DNA of 27,761 bases, taken from contig CAYTFK010000055.1 of assembly GCA_964436865.1 (NCBI GenBank), forward strand, positions 1 through 27,761, in the 5' to 3' direction. Made by a program: the position numbers and the translations under genes. The notes below the pieces were generated by a model that had not been told where the DNA came from, did not search any database, and worked only from the letters and a program-made list of their open reading frames with translations. This document shows positions 1 through 8,545 of the stretch, one piece after another. Every line of letters begins with the position of its first letter. Within the stretch, counting starts at the first letter, position 1. This DNA comes from JAXGPP01 sp964436865 (lineage in GTDB: Bacteria > Planctomycetota > Planctomycetia > Pirellulales > Thermoguttaceae).

Positions 1-2
1 GC

Positions 3-80
3 TGGTCGCTTCAGGACCGCCCCGATCCGGCCATGCAGGCCATCGAAGCCGAAGAAGACTTGGCCGATGCGACCGCGTGA
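3..80 (+). CDS. C-terminal fragment of an unidentified protein (left edge)
   Basis: An open frame enters from the left edge and stops at TGA 78-80. It encodes 25 residues ending in an acidic, alanine-rich helix-like tail (AMQAIEAEEDLADATA). The fragment is too short to assign to a family. It is plausible as a real 3' end because a 12-bp perfect hairpin lies about 60 bases downstream and the next gene converges on it. The other two forward frames show no stop in these 80 bases, so the frame choice rests only on the well-placed stop and the natural-looking composition. Confidence 0.4.
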   Translation, partial: WSLQDRPDPAMQAIEAEEDLADATA

Positions 81-138
81 GCGTCTTCGCCAAACGTAGA
101 CACGGCGTCTCGCCGCGTTGCGGCCATGACCTGTGGCA

Positions 139-168
139 ACATGTCCACGGCTTCGCCCGTGGACATGT
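139..168. terminator. Terminator-like hairpin between convergent genes
   Basis: Twelve bases at 139-150 (ACATGTCCACGG) are the exact reverse complement of 157-168, with a 6-base loop at 151-156. The hairpin sits between the + strand gene ending at 80 and the - strand gene ending at 186, so it could stop transcription from both sides. There is no T-run on either side, so it is not a textbook intrinsic terminator. It could equally be a protein-binding palindrome or an mRNA-stabilising 3' stem. Confidence 0.5.
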
Positions 169-185
169 CGAGCCAGCGGAACGGC

Positions 186-1067
186 TCATCGTCCCTCGCG
201 CTCGGCGTTGAGCTTGCGCCAGGCGGCCATGGATCGCTGGAGGTGCTCACGGGCGTCGCCGGGGATGCCGTAACATTGCAGGCCGATCGGACCGCGGTAG
301 TCCAGGCGGCGGAGGATCTTGAGGAGTCCGGCAATATCAAAGTTCCCTTGATCCAAGGGCTGGATCCACTGGCCGGTTTTCGCCTGCACTTCGGCAGCGC
401 GATCCGCGCCATGCAGGCTCACCGCCCAAAGCCTGGGTTTAGCCCGCTCCAGAAGCGGCTCGAGGTTCTCTTCCCGGTCTACCGCCAGCCAGTGGCAGAG
501 GTTGAACATCACGCCCAGGTTGGCCCGGTCGCACTTCTCGATCAATCGCAGCGAGTCCTCCACGCGCTCCAGCCATGCATTGGCGTGCGGATAGAGCACT
601 ACCCGGACATCGTGCCGTGCAGCGGCGTCGGCGATCTCGCGGAGGATGTCGACGGCGGCCGGGTCGAGTGCTTCGTCCGACGGTTTGCCGCCGTAGAAGA
701 GGACAGCCAGCATTGTAGGCCGGCCCTTGAGCAAGGGGAGGACTGCGGCCAGGCGCTGGTCGTAATGCGGGGTCTTGTCGAGATCGACCCGCATGTAGAC
801 CTGATAGAACGTGAGGCCGGATTCATCGAGCGTGCGGATCCGCTCGGGCAGGTTGTCCAGCCACAGGTGTCCTGCTCCGTCGTAGCCGAGTTCATTGAGC
901 ATCGCCGCCTGCTCGGCAAGCGATCGCTGCCGGGCGTCGTGCGTGTCCATGCATAGGGCGAAGAACGGCCAGACGGGCTTTGCCTCCCCGGCCAGGCAGC
1001 CTTTGTCCGCGGCCCACGAAGCCAGACCAAGCAGCAATACGAACAGACCGATTGTCGAGCGAGCCAT
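186..1067 (-). CDS. Secreted sugar phosphate isomerase/epimerase-like TIM-barrel protein
   Basis: The 293-residue product looks like the xylose-isomerase-like TIM barrel family (AP endonuclease 2 superfamily), whose members use a divalent metal to isomerise or epimerise sugars. The start at 1067 is chosen over the longer frame because a GGGAGG lies 5 bases upstream. Residues 1-26 form a signal peptide (hydrophobic FVLLLGLASWAA), so the enzyme acts outside the cytoplasm. Potential metal ligands of the barrel are visible in VVLYPHANAW, MFNLCHWL and AVSLHGAD, followed by a C-terminal GPIGLQCYGI strand. Planctomycetes carry many such exported paralogues of unknown substrate. The nearby glycosidases suggest sugar metabolism, but the exact reaction cannot be told from sequence. 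Confidence 0.8.
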   Translation of the reverse strand: MARSTIGLFVLLLGLASWAADKGCLAGEAKPVWPFFALCMDTHDARQRSLAEQAAMLNELGYDGAGHLWLDNLPERIRTLDESGLTFYQVYMRVDLDKTPHYDQRLAAVLPLLKGRPTMLAVLFYGGKPSDEALDPAAVDILREIADAAARHDVRVVLYPHANAWLERVEDSLRLIEKCDRANLGVMFNLCHWLAVDREENLEPLLERAKPRLWAVSLHGADRAAEVQAKTGQWIQPLDQGNFDIAGLLKILRRLDYRGPIGLQCYGIPGDAREHLQRSMAAWRKLNAEREGR

Positions 1068-1208
1068 GTCCGCCTCCCGGTGTCGCGCGCGTCGATGACC
1101 GGCGGCAGACACGTCCGCCGGGAATCTCTGTATTCACCGGGGCCACTATACCACGCCGCGCCGGGCGAAGCGAATCAAGGCGCAGGGGCTCGAATCTGTC
1201 GGGCTCTC

Positions 1209-2186
1209 TTATCGCTGTCCGCGGAGCTGCTGGTGGCCGCGAGGGTAGTCGCGGACGACGTTCCACGCCAGGCCCGACATCTCGAGCAACCGGATGACCC
1301 AGTAGGTAACATCGATTTCCCACCAGCGGTGACCATGGCGTGCAGAGCGTTGGAAGGCATGGTGGTTGTTGTGCCAGCCTTCGCCGTAGGCCAGGATTCC
1401 GACCCACCAGAGATTGCGGCTGTCGTCAGTCGTCTGGTAGTTGCGGTAGCCCCACATGTGCGACGCCGAATTGACGGCCCAGGTCACATGGAGCACGTAG
1501 AGCAGCCGAACAAACATGCCAAATACCACGAATGACACGCCCGTGTAGACGTCCCACACGAGCCAGCCGGCAAGAAACAGGGCCGCACCCAGGGCGATGT
1601 GCCAGAACAGGAAGGTCTTGTCGAGGAATCGCATGAAGGGGTCTTTGAGCATGTCGGGAGCGTAACGGTCGGCGCTGGCCAGCCAGTGCGAATCACGGTC
1701 CTGGGGAAACAGCCATAGCATGTGGCTCCACCAGGCTCCGTCGCGCGGCGAGTGCGGGTCGCCCGGTTGATCGCTGAACTGGTGGTGCTTGCGGTGCTGA
1801 GCGACCCAGAATACGGGTGGCCCTTCGCCAGCCAGTGCCCCCAGCCAGGCGAAGAACCAGCGGATGGGACGGTAGGTGCGAAAGCTGCTGTGGGTCAGCA
1901 GGCGATGGTAGCCCAGGCAGATTCCCAGGCTGCCGGTGATCCAGCCCAGAACCAGCGTGAGCAGCACGGCCTTCCACGTAAAGAAGAACGGAGCCAAGAG
2001 GGCGCCGCCGTGGATCAGCGTGAACCAGATGACCGTCGGCCAGTTGAGGCCTTCGGCCCAATGGCTGGGCTGTTCGGGAGCGATCGTTTCGGAAACCGGG
2101 GCCGGTTCGCCGGTTCGCTCGATGGGGAGGATGGGGACATCTCCCATCACGTTGCTGTCGGGTGTGAATTCGAGATTGCTGCTCAT
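1209..2186 (-). CDS. Acyl-CoA/acyl-lipid delta-9-type fatty acid desaturase
   Basis: A 325-residue integral membrane desaturase. The three histidine clusters that bind the di-iron centre are intact: HRLLTH at 94-99, HRKHH at 131-135 and HNNHH at 272-276. An extra conserved NSASH is at 239-243. Two hydrophobic blocks (about 50-115 and 190-235) correspond to the transmembrane hairpins. This arrangement is that of stearoyl-CoA/acyl-lipid delta-9 desaturases, which use O2 and an electron donor to put a cis double bond into a saturated acyl chain. A GAGG lies 4 bases before the ATG. The preceding 495 bases contain no gene, so it probably has its own promoter. O2-dependence is notable beside the oxygen-sensitive hydrogenase-maturation genes further right. 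Confidence 0.93.
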   Translation of the reverse strand: MSSNLEFTPDSNVMGDVPILPIERTGEPAPVSETIAPEQPSHWAEGLNWPTVIWFTLIHGGALLAPFFFTWKAVLLTLVLGWITGSLGICLGYHRLLTHSSFRTYRPIRWFFAWLGALAGEGPPVFWVAQHRKHHQFSDQPGDPHSPRDGAWWSHMLWLFPQDRDSHWLASADRYAPDMLKDPFMRFLDKTFLFWHIALGAALFLAGWLVWDVYTGVSFVVFGMFVRLLYVLHVTWAVNSASHMWGYRNYQTTDDSRNLWWVGILAYGEGWHNNHHAFQRSARHGHRWWEIDVTYWVIRLLEMSGLAWNVVRDYPRGHQQLRGQR

Positions 2187-2681
2187 GCCGCCTCAAGGGT
2201 CTATCGATATAGTCGTAGCTTGCTTGGAAAACGACCCGCAACGCCGCCGTTTCTGTTTAAGTTCCTGCCATCGCCCGGCTCAGCGCTGCACCATTGCCGC
2301 GCGAAGTGCAAGCGGGTCGCCAACGAAACAATAGAAGCCCGGCCGGAAAAAAAGATGGAGTAGGGCCGGCCATTGCACGGCAAATCCGCACCCTTGCGTT
2401 ATCTGTGCCAATGCCGACCCTGCCGGCCGCAGCGCGGTAGGTCGGCTAATTGTTCCCGGTCGCGGTCGTTGGTCAAGGCAGTTCATCGCGCGAAAATGCA
2501 AATCGCGTGCCCGCAACTTCGTGCCAGACGGCCTCGCGGGCCACACCGGACTTCTCAGTGTCGCCGCAAACTATTTGCAGCCAATGATTTCGGCGCGTCG
2601 TCGTAGGATCTGTCCTGTCCGCGACGACCGGTGCGGCTGGACAGACTGTCGCAGGCGAGATTGAACTGCAAGCGAGGCAGG
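2187..2681. other. 495-base intergenic region, no gene seen
   Basis: This lies upstream of the desaturase and downstream of the ThuA gene, both on the - strand. Short open frames exist on both strands, but none has a ribosome-binding site or a recognisable product. I looked for a sigma-70 promoter toward the desaturase and found only a weak -10 (TATATC, reverse strand, near 2206-2211) without a -35. GGCCGG-rich short palindromes occur around 2338-2372, but no long stem or T-run was seen. It may hold the desaturase promoter and a long 5' leader. Confidence 0.4.
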
Positions 2682-3575
2682 CTACTTCGCCGCTTCCGTG
2701 GCGACAGGATTGAAGGCGGCCGGCGCCGGCAACGTGGAGTTCACCCCGTCGGCTGGAATGTCGAGCTTGGCGGTCCAGCAAATGCCATTAAGCACGAGCC
2801 GCCGCAGATCTTCATTCCACCAATTTCGATAGTAGTGCGGCATGACGATTCCCAGACCACGGCCGCCGTCGGCGCGATTGACACCCCAGACAACAGTCTG
2901 CTTCGTCGGCGCTTCGGGCGGCAGCATGGCGCTGGCCAGCGCCGTGACGTTCTTCGCCGGACCGCCGGGACCGAAGTAATTGTTCCAATACGGCTCGTCG
3001 TCGAACGTGAACTCCTTCCAGCCTCTCAGCACTGGGTGTTCGCCCGCCTCCGGAGTGATCGTCGCTTTGACTACCCGGGCCACGGACTTGTGGTGCTTGC
3101 AGCCGGTGGCGAAATAGCCTCCCATCCACCGCAGGAGCGGATGGTCGCCGTCGTCGGCCACGTGTTCGGCCCGCAGACCGGTGGCGTAGTGCACGCACAC
3201 CAGCCCGCAGCCGCGATCCATCATTGCGGCCAGCTCGGCCAAAATGCGTTCGGGATCATCCATCCGTACCGGCGGGAACAAGTCGCCGATGAAGACAATG
3301 GAGGCGGTGCCCTCCAGTTTCACCGTGCCCGGCCACTCGGTAAACACCTCGGCACGAACCGGCGGCATGCCCTCGAGGTGATTGAGGCAGTGCTCCATTA
3401 CGCGCGCACCGGCTTCGACCTCGTGGGTGCCCGGCGGATGGCTGCTTGGTCCGATCACGATGGCGATCCTCGTGGCCGGCGGATCGGCCGCCACAATGCC
3501 CGAAATGCCGGACAATGCCACGATCAGAGCCACGCAACCGGCAGCAATGATGCCCAGGAACCGATGCGAACCCAT
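2682..3575 (-). CDS. Secreted ThuA-like domain protein
   Basis: A 297-residue exported protein of the ThuA-like (trehalose-utilisation, class I glutamine amidotransferase-like fold) family. The start at 3575 is preferred because GAGGAG sits 7 bases upstream; an upstream in-frame start would add 11 unlikely residues. Residues 1-30 are a signal peptide (LGIIAAGCVALIVALSGISGIVAA). The core shows IAIVIGPSSHPPGTHEVEAG, IVFIGDLFPP, GLVCVHYATG, a GGYFATGCKHHK segment and a closing PHYYRNWWNEDLRRLVLNGICWTA. Planctomycetes have many secreted ThuA paralogues, commonly near sugar-degradation genes, with no proven reaction. It is transcribed divergently from the GH106-like glycosidase across a 188-base region with back-to-back TTGACA elements, so co-regulation is plausible. 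Confidence 0.85.
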   Translation of the reverse strand: MGSHRFLGIIAAGCVALIVALSGISGIVAADPPATRIAIVIGPSSHPPGTHEVEAGARVMEHCLNHLEGMPPVRAEVFTEWPGTVKLEGTASIVFIGDLFPPVRMDDPERILAELAAMMDRGCGLVCVHYATGLRAEHVADDGDHPLLRWMGGYFATGCKHHKSVARVVKATITPEAGEHPVLRGWKEFTFDDEPYWNNYFGPGGPAKNVTALASAMLPPEAPTKQTVVWGVNRADGGRGLGIVMPHYYRNWWNEDLRRLVLNGICWTAKLDIPADGVNSTLPAPAAFNPVATEAAK

Positions 3576-3619
3576 GGTGTCACTCCTCAACAGATCGATC
3601 TCGCCCACGACACGCCATC

Positions 3620-3649
3620 AGCATCCCGCGCGAGTGGCCTGAATGTCAA
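3620..3649 (-). promoter_or_regulatory. Candidate promoter of the ThuA gene
   Basis: On the - strand a perfect -35 TTGACA (3644-3649) is followed after 18 bases by a weak -10 GATGCT (3620-3625), about 45 bases before the ThuA start codon. A strong -35 with a poor -10 is often seen at activator-dependent promoters. Identified by eye only. Confidence 0.35.
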
Positions 3650-3684
3650 CTACTTTTCTTGCCCGGAGGCCAGGAACTGGCAGC

Positions 3685-3714
3685 TTGACAGGCTGTCCGG
3701 GGCGCAAGTAGGCT
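3685..3714 (+). promoter_or_regulatory. Candidate promoter of the GH106-like gene
   Basis: A perfect TTGACA (3685-3690) is followed after 18 bases by TAGGCT (3709-3714), about 50 bases before the start at 3764. It mirrors the arrangement driving the divergent ThuA gene. The -10 matches consensus at only three positions, so confidence is limited. Confidence 0.35.
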
Positions 3715-3763
3715 CGCAGTTCGGCGGTGGCCTCGCGGTTCGCTCAAAACAAGGTATCCGATC

Positions 3764-6700
3764 ATGATGAAACTTCTGGCCCGCTCAGTTCTTCTTGCCA
3801 CGTTGGTCGGGATTATCCTGCTGTCGGCCGCCTGGGCCGCCGAAACGCCTTCCGCCAGACTCGAAAATGCCACGGAGATCGAAAAGGGGTTTCTCGATCC
3901 ACCGGAGTCGGCGCGCCCTTGGGTCTATTGGTTCTGGCTCAACGGCAACATCACGAGGGAGGGGATCACCGCCGACTTGGAGGCGATGAAACGCGTGGGG
4001 ATTGGCGGCGTGCTGATCATGGAGGTCGACCAGGGGGCGCCGCTGGGCCCGGTTGACTTCATGGGCCCCCGGTGGCGCGAGATGTTCAAGCACGTGGTGG
4101 CTGAGGCCGGCCGGTTGGGGCTTGAAGTCAACATGAACAACGACGCCGGCTGGAACGGCAGCGGCGGCCCGTGGATCAAACCCGAAGAGTCGATGCAGAA
4201 GGTGGTGTGGAGCGAAACGGCGGTCGCAGGCCCGCAGTCGTTCGAGGCTACGTTGCCGCAGCCGGAGACCGTCGCCGGGTACTACCGCGACATTGCTGTT
4301 CTCGCCGTGCCCACGCCGGGCGACTACCGCATCGATAACATCAAGGTGAAGGCCTGCTACGAGATCGGCCACGTGGGACCGCCTTCGACGGCCGAATTGC
4401 CGCCGGAGATGATCATCCGGCGGGATCGGATCGTGGACCTGACCGCGCGGATGGACGCTCAAGGCCGACTTGCCTGGGAGGCCCCCGCGGGCAACTGGAC
4501 GGTGCTGCGGTTCGGTCACACCAGCACCGGCGTTCAGAATGCCCCCGCGCCGGCCAGCGGGCGCGGACTGGAATGTGACAAGCTCAGCAGGGAAGGGGTC
4601 GAGGCCAATTTCAACGGCATGATGGCGAAGCTTATCGCTGACGTCGGCCCCGCTGCCGGCAAAGCGCTGGCGGCCACGCACGTCGATAGCTGGGAGAATG
4701 GCGCACAGAACTGGACGGCAAGAATGCGCGAAGAGTTCCGTGCGCGACGCGGCTACGACCTGCTCCCCTTTCTGCCGGCGATGACCGGGCGCGTGGTCGA
4801 CAGCCTCGAGATTTCGGAACGCTTCCTGTGGGACCTGCGGCAGACGATCTCGGAGATGGTCGTCGACTACTACGCAGGACATCTTCGCGAACTGGCGCGG
4901 CAGCACGGGTTGCGATTCACGATCGAAGCCTATGGCAGCCCCTGCGACAACCTGCCCTACGCCGGCCGCTGCGACGAGCCGATGGGCGAGTTCTGGATCG
5001 GCGGCGGCGCGATCGAGACCTGCCGGGGCATGGCTTCCGCCGCGCACATCTACGGCCTGCCGATTGTTGGCGCCGAGGCCTTCACCGCTGGCGATGCCGA
5101 GCGGTGGAGAGAGCATCCGGCCTCGATCAAGGCACTCGGCGATCGTGCGTTTTGCGAGGGGATCAACCGCTTCGTGTTCCATCGCTATGCGCTGCAGCCA
5201 TGGGAGGACCGTGAGCCCGGCATGACGATGGGGCCCTGGGGCATCCACTACGAGCGGACGCAGACCTGGTGGGAGCAGACGCCCGCCTGGCACGAGTATC
5301 TCGCACGCTGCCAGTACCTGCTCCGTCAAGGGCTCTTCGTGGCCGACATCTGCTACCTGCAGCCAGAGACTTCGCCGCAAGGCTTCCAAGAGCACGACCG
5401 GCACGGCTACAACTGGGACCAGTGCACGGCGGAAGTCGTCCTCAGTCGCATGACGGTCCGCGAGGGCCGGATCACGCTGCCCGACGGAATGAGCTACCGG
5501 CTCCTGGTGCTTCCGAACGCGCGGAGCATGACGCCGGGGCTCCTGGCCAAGATCGGTGAACTCGTCAAGGCGGGGGCGACGGTCGTCGGTCCGCGGCCCT
5601 TGCGCTCGCCGAGCCTCAGCGGGCATCCTGAATGCGATCGCGAAGTGGAACGGCTTGCCACGGCGATCTGGGGCGACGGGCCGGGCGACAAAGCGGGGGA
5701 ACATCGCTTCGGCCAGGGTCGGGTGGTGTGGGGTCTTTCGCCGGAACAGGTTCTCGCGCGGTCCGGAGTGCAGCCCGATTTCACCAGCCGGCAGCGGCTG
5801 CGGTTCATCCACCGCGCTACTGAAGAGACAGATCTTTACTTCGTGTCGAACCCGCAACCGCACGAACTCACGTCAGTCGCCACGTTTCGTGTCAGCGGCA
5901 AGACGCCCGAACTTTGGTGGCCCGACACAGGGCGGATGGAACGGGCGGCGATGTACCAGGAGCAAGACGGCCGTACGAGCGTGCTTCTTCCGCTTGGCCC
6001 GAGCGGATCGGTGTTTGTGGTGTTCCGCGAAAAGGGCACAAGCAGCGACTCGCTGGCCGCGGTCTCGCGCGACGGCCAGATGCTGTGGAACACGGCGGCG
6101 GCCGCGGCGCCCCGCGCTGTCGTCCAGAAAGCGGTGTACGGTGTGCCCGGCGATCCGCAGCGGACGCGCGATGTTCGCGAAAAGGTGCAGCGGAAGGTCG
6201 ATGCCGGAGACTACTCGTTCCGCGTTTCCGAACTGGCCGCTGGCGACGACCCGGCGGAAGGCGTCGTGAAGACGCTCGTCGTCGACTATACGATCGACGG
6301 CAAGCCGTTCACTGTGAAGGGGCAGGACAGCAGCATCGTTCACCTTACGGCCGATGCAATGAAGATCAGTGTTCAGAAGGCGACCTACGGGGTGCCCGGC
6401 GACGCGGCAAGGACTCGCGACGTCCGCGACAAGTTGCAGCGACTCGTCGATGCGGGAGAAAGCAGTTTCCAGGTGGCCCGGATGGCCGAGGGAGACGATC
6501 CGGCCTACCTTGTGGTGAAGACGCTGGCGCTGGAGTACACAATCGATGGACGCCCGGTTACGGTGAGCGGCACCGATCCGGAGACGATCGATCTGGCCAT
6601 GCCGGCGGCGACGGAGCGGATCGTGGAGCTGCAGCGCGGCGACGATGGGAGTCTTCGCTTGGATGCCTGGCAGGCGGGCCGCTATGCCTTGAAGACTGCT

Positions 6701-7315
6701 TCCGGTGGATCGCGGATCGTCGAGGTAGCTGCGATTCCATCGCCGGCCGAGATTACCGGGCCCTGGGAGCTACAATTCCCATCGCACTCGGGAGCGTCCG
6801 ATCGGTTCGTGCTGAAGAATCTTGTGTCGTGGAGCGAACTGGCGGAACCGGCGGCGAAGTACTTCAGCGGTGCGGCAACCTACCGCACCTCGTTCACGTT
6901 GCCCCAAGGACTGCTTGGCAAAGGCCGCCGCCTGGATCTCGACTTGGGCGACGTGCAGGTGATGGCCTGCGTAAAGCTCAACGGCAGCGATCTGGGCTTG
7001 ATGTGGAAGCCGCCATTCCGCGCCGACGTGACGGATCTGATTACGGCGGGAGAGAACCGGCTGGAAGTCAAGGTGGTCAACCTCTGGCCGAACCGCATGA
7101 TCGGCGATGAGCAGCTACCCGAAGACAGCCAGCGGAACGCCAACGGGACGCTCAAGGAGTGGCCCGATTGGCTGGCCGAAGGGAAGCCAAGCCCGACAGG
7201 CCGGCAGACATTCACCTCGTGGCGACTGTGGAAGAAGGACGATCCGCTGCTCAAGTCGGGCCTGCTCGGTCCGGTGCGGATTGTCGCCGCCGAGTCGGTC
7301 GAGCTTGATCACTAA
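3764..7315 (+). CDS. Large secreted GH106-like glycoside hydrolase (alpha-L-rhamnosidase type) with duplicated internal module
   Basis: The 1183-residue protein begins with a signal peptide (residues 1-27, ending AAWAAE) and has AAGG 9 bases before the first ATG. Residues about 45-530 resemble the GH106/rhamnosidase-like catalytic region: PWVYWFWLNGNITREGITADLEAMKR-type start, GLEVNMNNDAGWNGSGGPW, a THVDSWENG segment and RFTIEAYGSPCDN, which contain candidate catalytic acids. A beta-rich middle region follows to about 780. Residues 787-861 and 870-944 are two copies of a 75-residue module. The last ~200 residues (LDLDLGDVQVMACVKLNG, then FRADVTDLITAGENRLEVKVVN) form a galactose-binding-like jelly roll typical of these enzymes. 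The expected role is hydrolysis of rhamnose or related sugars from polysaccharides outside the cell. The exact linkage is unknown. Confidence 0.85.
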   Translation: MMKLLARSVLLATLVGIILLSAAWAAETPSARLENATEIEKGFLDPPESARPWVYWFWLNGNITREGITADLEAMKRVGIGGVLIMEVDQGAPLGPVDFMGPRWREMFKHVVAEAGRLGLEVNMNNDAGWNGSGGPWIKPEESMQKVVWSETAVAGPQSFEATLPQPETVAGYYRDIAVLAVPTPGDYRIDNIKVKACYEIGHVGPPSTAELPPEMIIRRDRIVDLTARMDAQGRLAWEAPAGNWTVLRFGHTSTGVQNAPAPASGRGLECDKLSREGVEANFNGMMAKLIADVGPAAGKALAATHVDSWENGAQNWTARMREEFRARRGYDLLPFLPAMTGRVVDSLEISERFLWDLRQTISEMVVDYYAGHLRELARQHGLRFTIEAYGSPCDNLPYAGRCDEPMGEFWIGGGAIETCRGMASAAHIYGLPIVGAEAFTAGDAERWREHPASIKALGDRAFCEGINRFVFHRYALQPWEDREPGMTMGPWGIHYERTQTWWEQTPAWHEYLARCQYLLRQGLFVADICYLQPETSPQGFQEHDRHGYNWDQCTAEVVLSRMTVREGRITLPDGMSYRLLVLPNARSMTPGLLAKIGELVKAGATVVGPRPLRSPSLSGHPECDREVERLATAIWGDGPGDKAGEHRFGQGRVVWGLSPEQVLARSGVQPDFTSRQRLRFIHRATEETDLYFVSNPQPHELTSVATFRVSGKTPELWWPDTGRMERAAMYQEQDGRTSVLLPLGPSGSVFVVFREKGTSSDSLAAVSRDGQMLWNTAAAAAPRAVVQKAVYGVPGDPQRTRDVREKVQRKVDAGDYSFRVSELAAGDDPAEGVVKTLVVDYTIDGKPFTVKGQDSSIVHLTADAMKISVQKATYGVPGDAARTRDVRDKLQRLVDAGESSFQVARMAEGDDPAYLVVKTLALEYTIDGRPVTVSGTDPETIDLAMPAATERIVELQRGDDGSLRLDAWQAGRYALKTASGGSRIVEVAAIPSPAEITGPWELQFPSHSGASDRFVLKNLVSWSELAEPAAKYFSGAATYRTSFTLPQGLLGKGRRLDLDLGDVQVMACVKLNGSDLGLMWKPPFRADVTDLITAGENRLEVKVVNLWPNRMIGDEQLPEDSQRNANGTLKEWPDWLAEGKPSPTGRQTFTSWRLWKKDDPLLKSGLLGPVRIVAAESVELDH
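6122..6595 (+). repeat. Tandem duplication of a 75-residue module inside the GH106-like gene
   Basis: Unit 1 (6122-6346, residues 787-861) and unit 2 (6371-6595, residues 870-944) repeat with an 83-codon period. By hand alignment 48 of 75 residues are identical. Shared landmarks in order are VQKAxYGVPGD, RTRDVRxK, VDAGxxSFxV, GDDPA, VKTL, YTIDGxP, TVxGxD. The pattern (YG... then DVT/RDV... then DPxxGxxKxLxVxY...) reminds me of the C-terminal domain of DnaJC11 proteins (DUF3395), recalled from memory and not searched. The pair appears to be inserted before the C-terminal jelly roll. Confidence 0.85.
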
Positions 7316-7398
7316 GAACGGCGCGAAGAGCCGTGCCGCAGGCCTCAGACACGCGGCGGTCACAGGGCCGCTGGTCCCTTGGAAAGCGAGTAGATCTT

Positions 7399-8496
7399 AT
7401 GCACGCACGATACATCCTGATTGGCGGTTTCCTGGGAGCGGGCAAGACGACGGCGATCCTCGCAATCGCCCAGAAGCTGTCCGGCCAGGGGCGCCGCGTG
7501 GGCCTGATCACAAACGACCAGAGCATGGGACTCGTCGACACGGCGCTGCTGAGTCGGCACGGCCAGTCCACTGCCGAGGTCACGGGCGGCTGCTTCTGCT
7601 GCAAGTTCAATTCGCTTATTGAAGCGTCCGAGCAACTATCTCAGCAGAACCGGCCCGATGTATTCATCGCGGAACCGGTCGGAAGCTGCACTGACCTCAA
7701 GGCGACAGTGAGCTATCCGCTGCGCCGGCTGTATGGCGTCACGTACCGTGTAGCGCCCCTGAGCGTACTGGTCGATCCCGTCCGTGTCGCCCGCGTGCTG
7801 GGCCTGGAAACCGGCAAGGTCTTCTCTTCCAAAGTCCAGTACATTTATCGTAAGCAGTTGGAGGAGGCCGAGGCGATCGTCATCAACAAGTGCGATCTGC
7901 TTGAGGACCAGCAGGTTTCGCGCCTGGAAGACGCGATACGGAGAGAGTTCCCGGCCAAGAAGGTCCTGCGCATCTCCGCCCGCAAGGGATCGGGGCTCGA
8001 CGAATGGCTCGACTTCCTGATGGCGGGCGAACTGGGCGCCGGTGATACGATGGAGGTGGACTACGACACCTATGCCGAAGGCGAGGCGCTGCTGGGCTGG
8101 CTCAACGCCACGATCCGTCTCAATAGCGACGCTGATTTCGACGGCAATGCCTATGTGCAGATGGTGGGCGAGGCCATCCGCGCGGCCCTCGAAGCCGAAG
8201 GGGCCGAGCCCGCCCATCTGAAAATGACGCTCATGCCGGAGGGCGTGGGCCGCGATCTGGCGGTGGCCAATCTCGTGCGCAGTGGGCAGCCATTGGAGTT
8301 GCCGTACAGGCTCTGCGAGCCGCTCACACGCGGCACGCTCCTGGTCAATCTCCGCGCCGAGGCCGATCCGGCGACCCTGCGCGCCATTGTCGAGCGGCAA
8401 TTCCGGTCTTCGGACAGAATCGTCTGCACGATTGAAGACCTCGCCGCCTTCCGTCCTGGCCGTCCGGTGCCGACGCACCGCATGGCCGAGGCGTAG
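7399..8496 (+). CDS. CobW/COG0523-family metal-handling P-loop GTPase
   Basis: The 365-residue product is a G3E-family GTPase. The P-loop GGFLGAGKTT is at 9-18, the metal-binding CxCC (GGCFCC, Cys65/67/68) that typifies COG0523 metallochaperones is present, and a guanine-specificity NKCD lies in VINKCDLLED. The start at 7399 is chosen because the P-loop follows immediately as in the family; an upstream alternative start at 7333 would add 22 residues and has no better ribosome site. COG0523 proteins deliver or insert Zn, Co or Fe into target enzymes. The region after about residue 215 is not an obvious CobW_C domain and lacks the usual His-rich stretch, so metal and client are unknown. It follows the GH106-like gene after 83 bases and converges with dnaA. 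Confidence 0.85.
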   Translation: MHARYILIGGFLGAGKTTAILAIAQKLSGQGRRVGLITNDQSMGLVDTALLSRHGQSTAEVTGGCFCCKFNSLIEASEQLSQQNRPDVFIAEPVGSCTDLKATVSYPLRRLYGVTYRVAPLSVLVDPVRVARVLGLETGKVFSSKVQYIYRKQLEEAEAIVINKCDLLEDQQVSRLEDAIRREFPAKKVLRISARKGSGLDEWLDFLMAGELGAGDTMEVDYDTYAEGEALLGWLNATIRLNSDADFDGNAYVQMVGEAIRAALEAEGAEPAHLKMTLMPEGVGRDLAVANLVRSGQPLELPYRLCEPLTRGTLLVNLRAEADPATLRAIVERQFRSSDRIVCTIEDLAAFRPGRPVPTHRMAEA

Positions 8497-8503
8497 ACGC
8501 ATC

Positions 8504-8520
8504 GGGCGCCGGCAGCGCCC
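8504..8520. terminator. GC-rich hairpin between cobW-like gene and dnaA
   Basis: GGGCGC (8504-8509) pairs with GCGCCC (8515-8520) around a 5-base loop. It lies in the 49-base gap between two convergent stop codons and could serve both genes. No T-run follows, so termination strength is uncertain. Confidence 0.4.
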
Positions 8521-8545
8521 CTGATTGCCCGCGCTCGCGCCGAAA

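Noticed and set aside
3785..5863. 692-residue open frame antisense to the GH106-like gene
   Set aside because: A GC-rich shadow frame: Arg/Pro/His-rich composition, no ribosome site and no recognisable domain, fully inside a well-supported gene.
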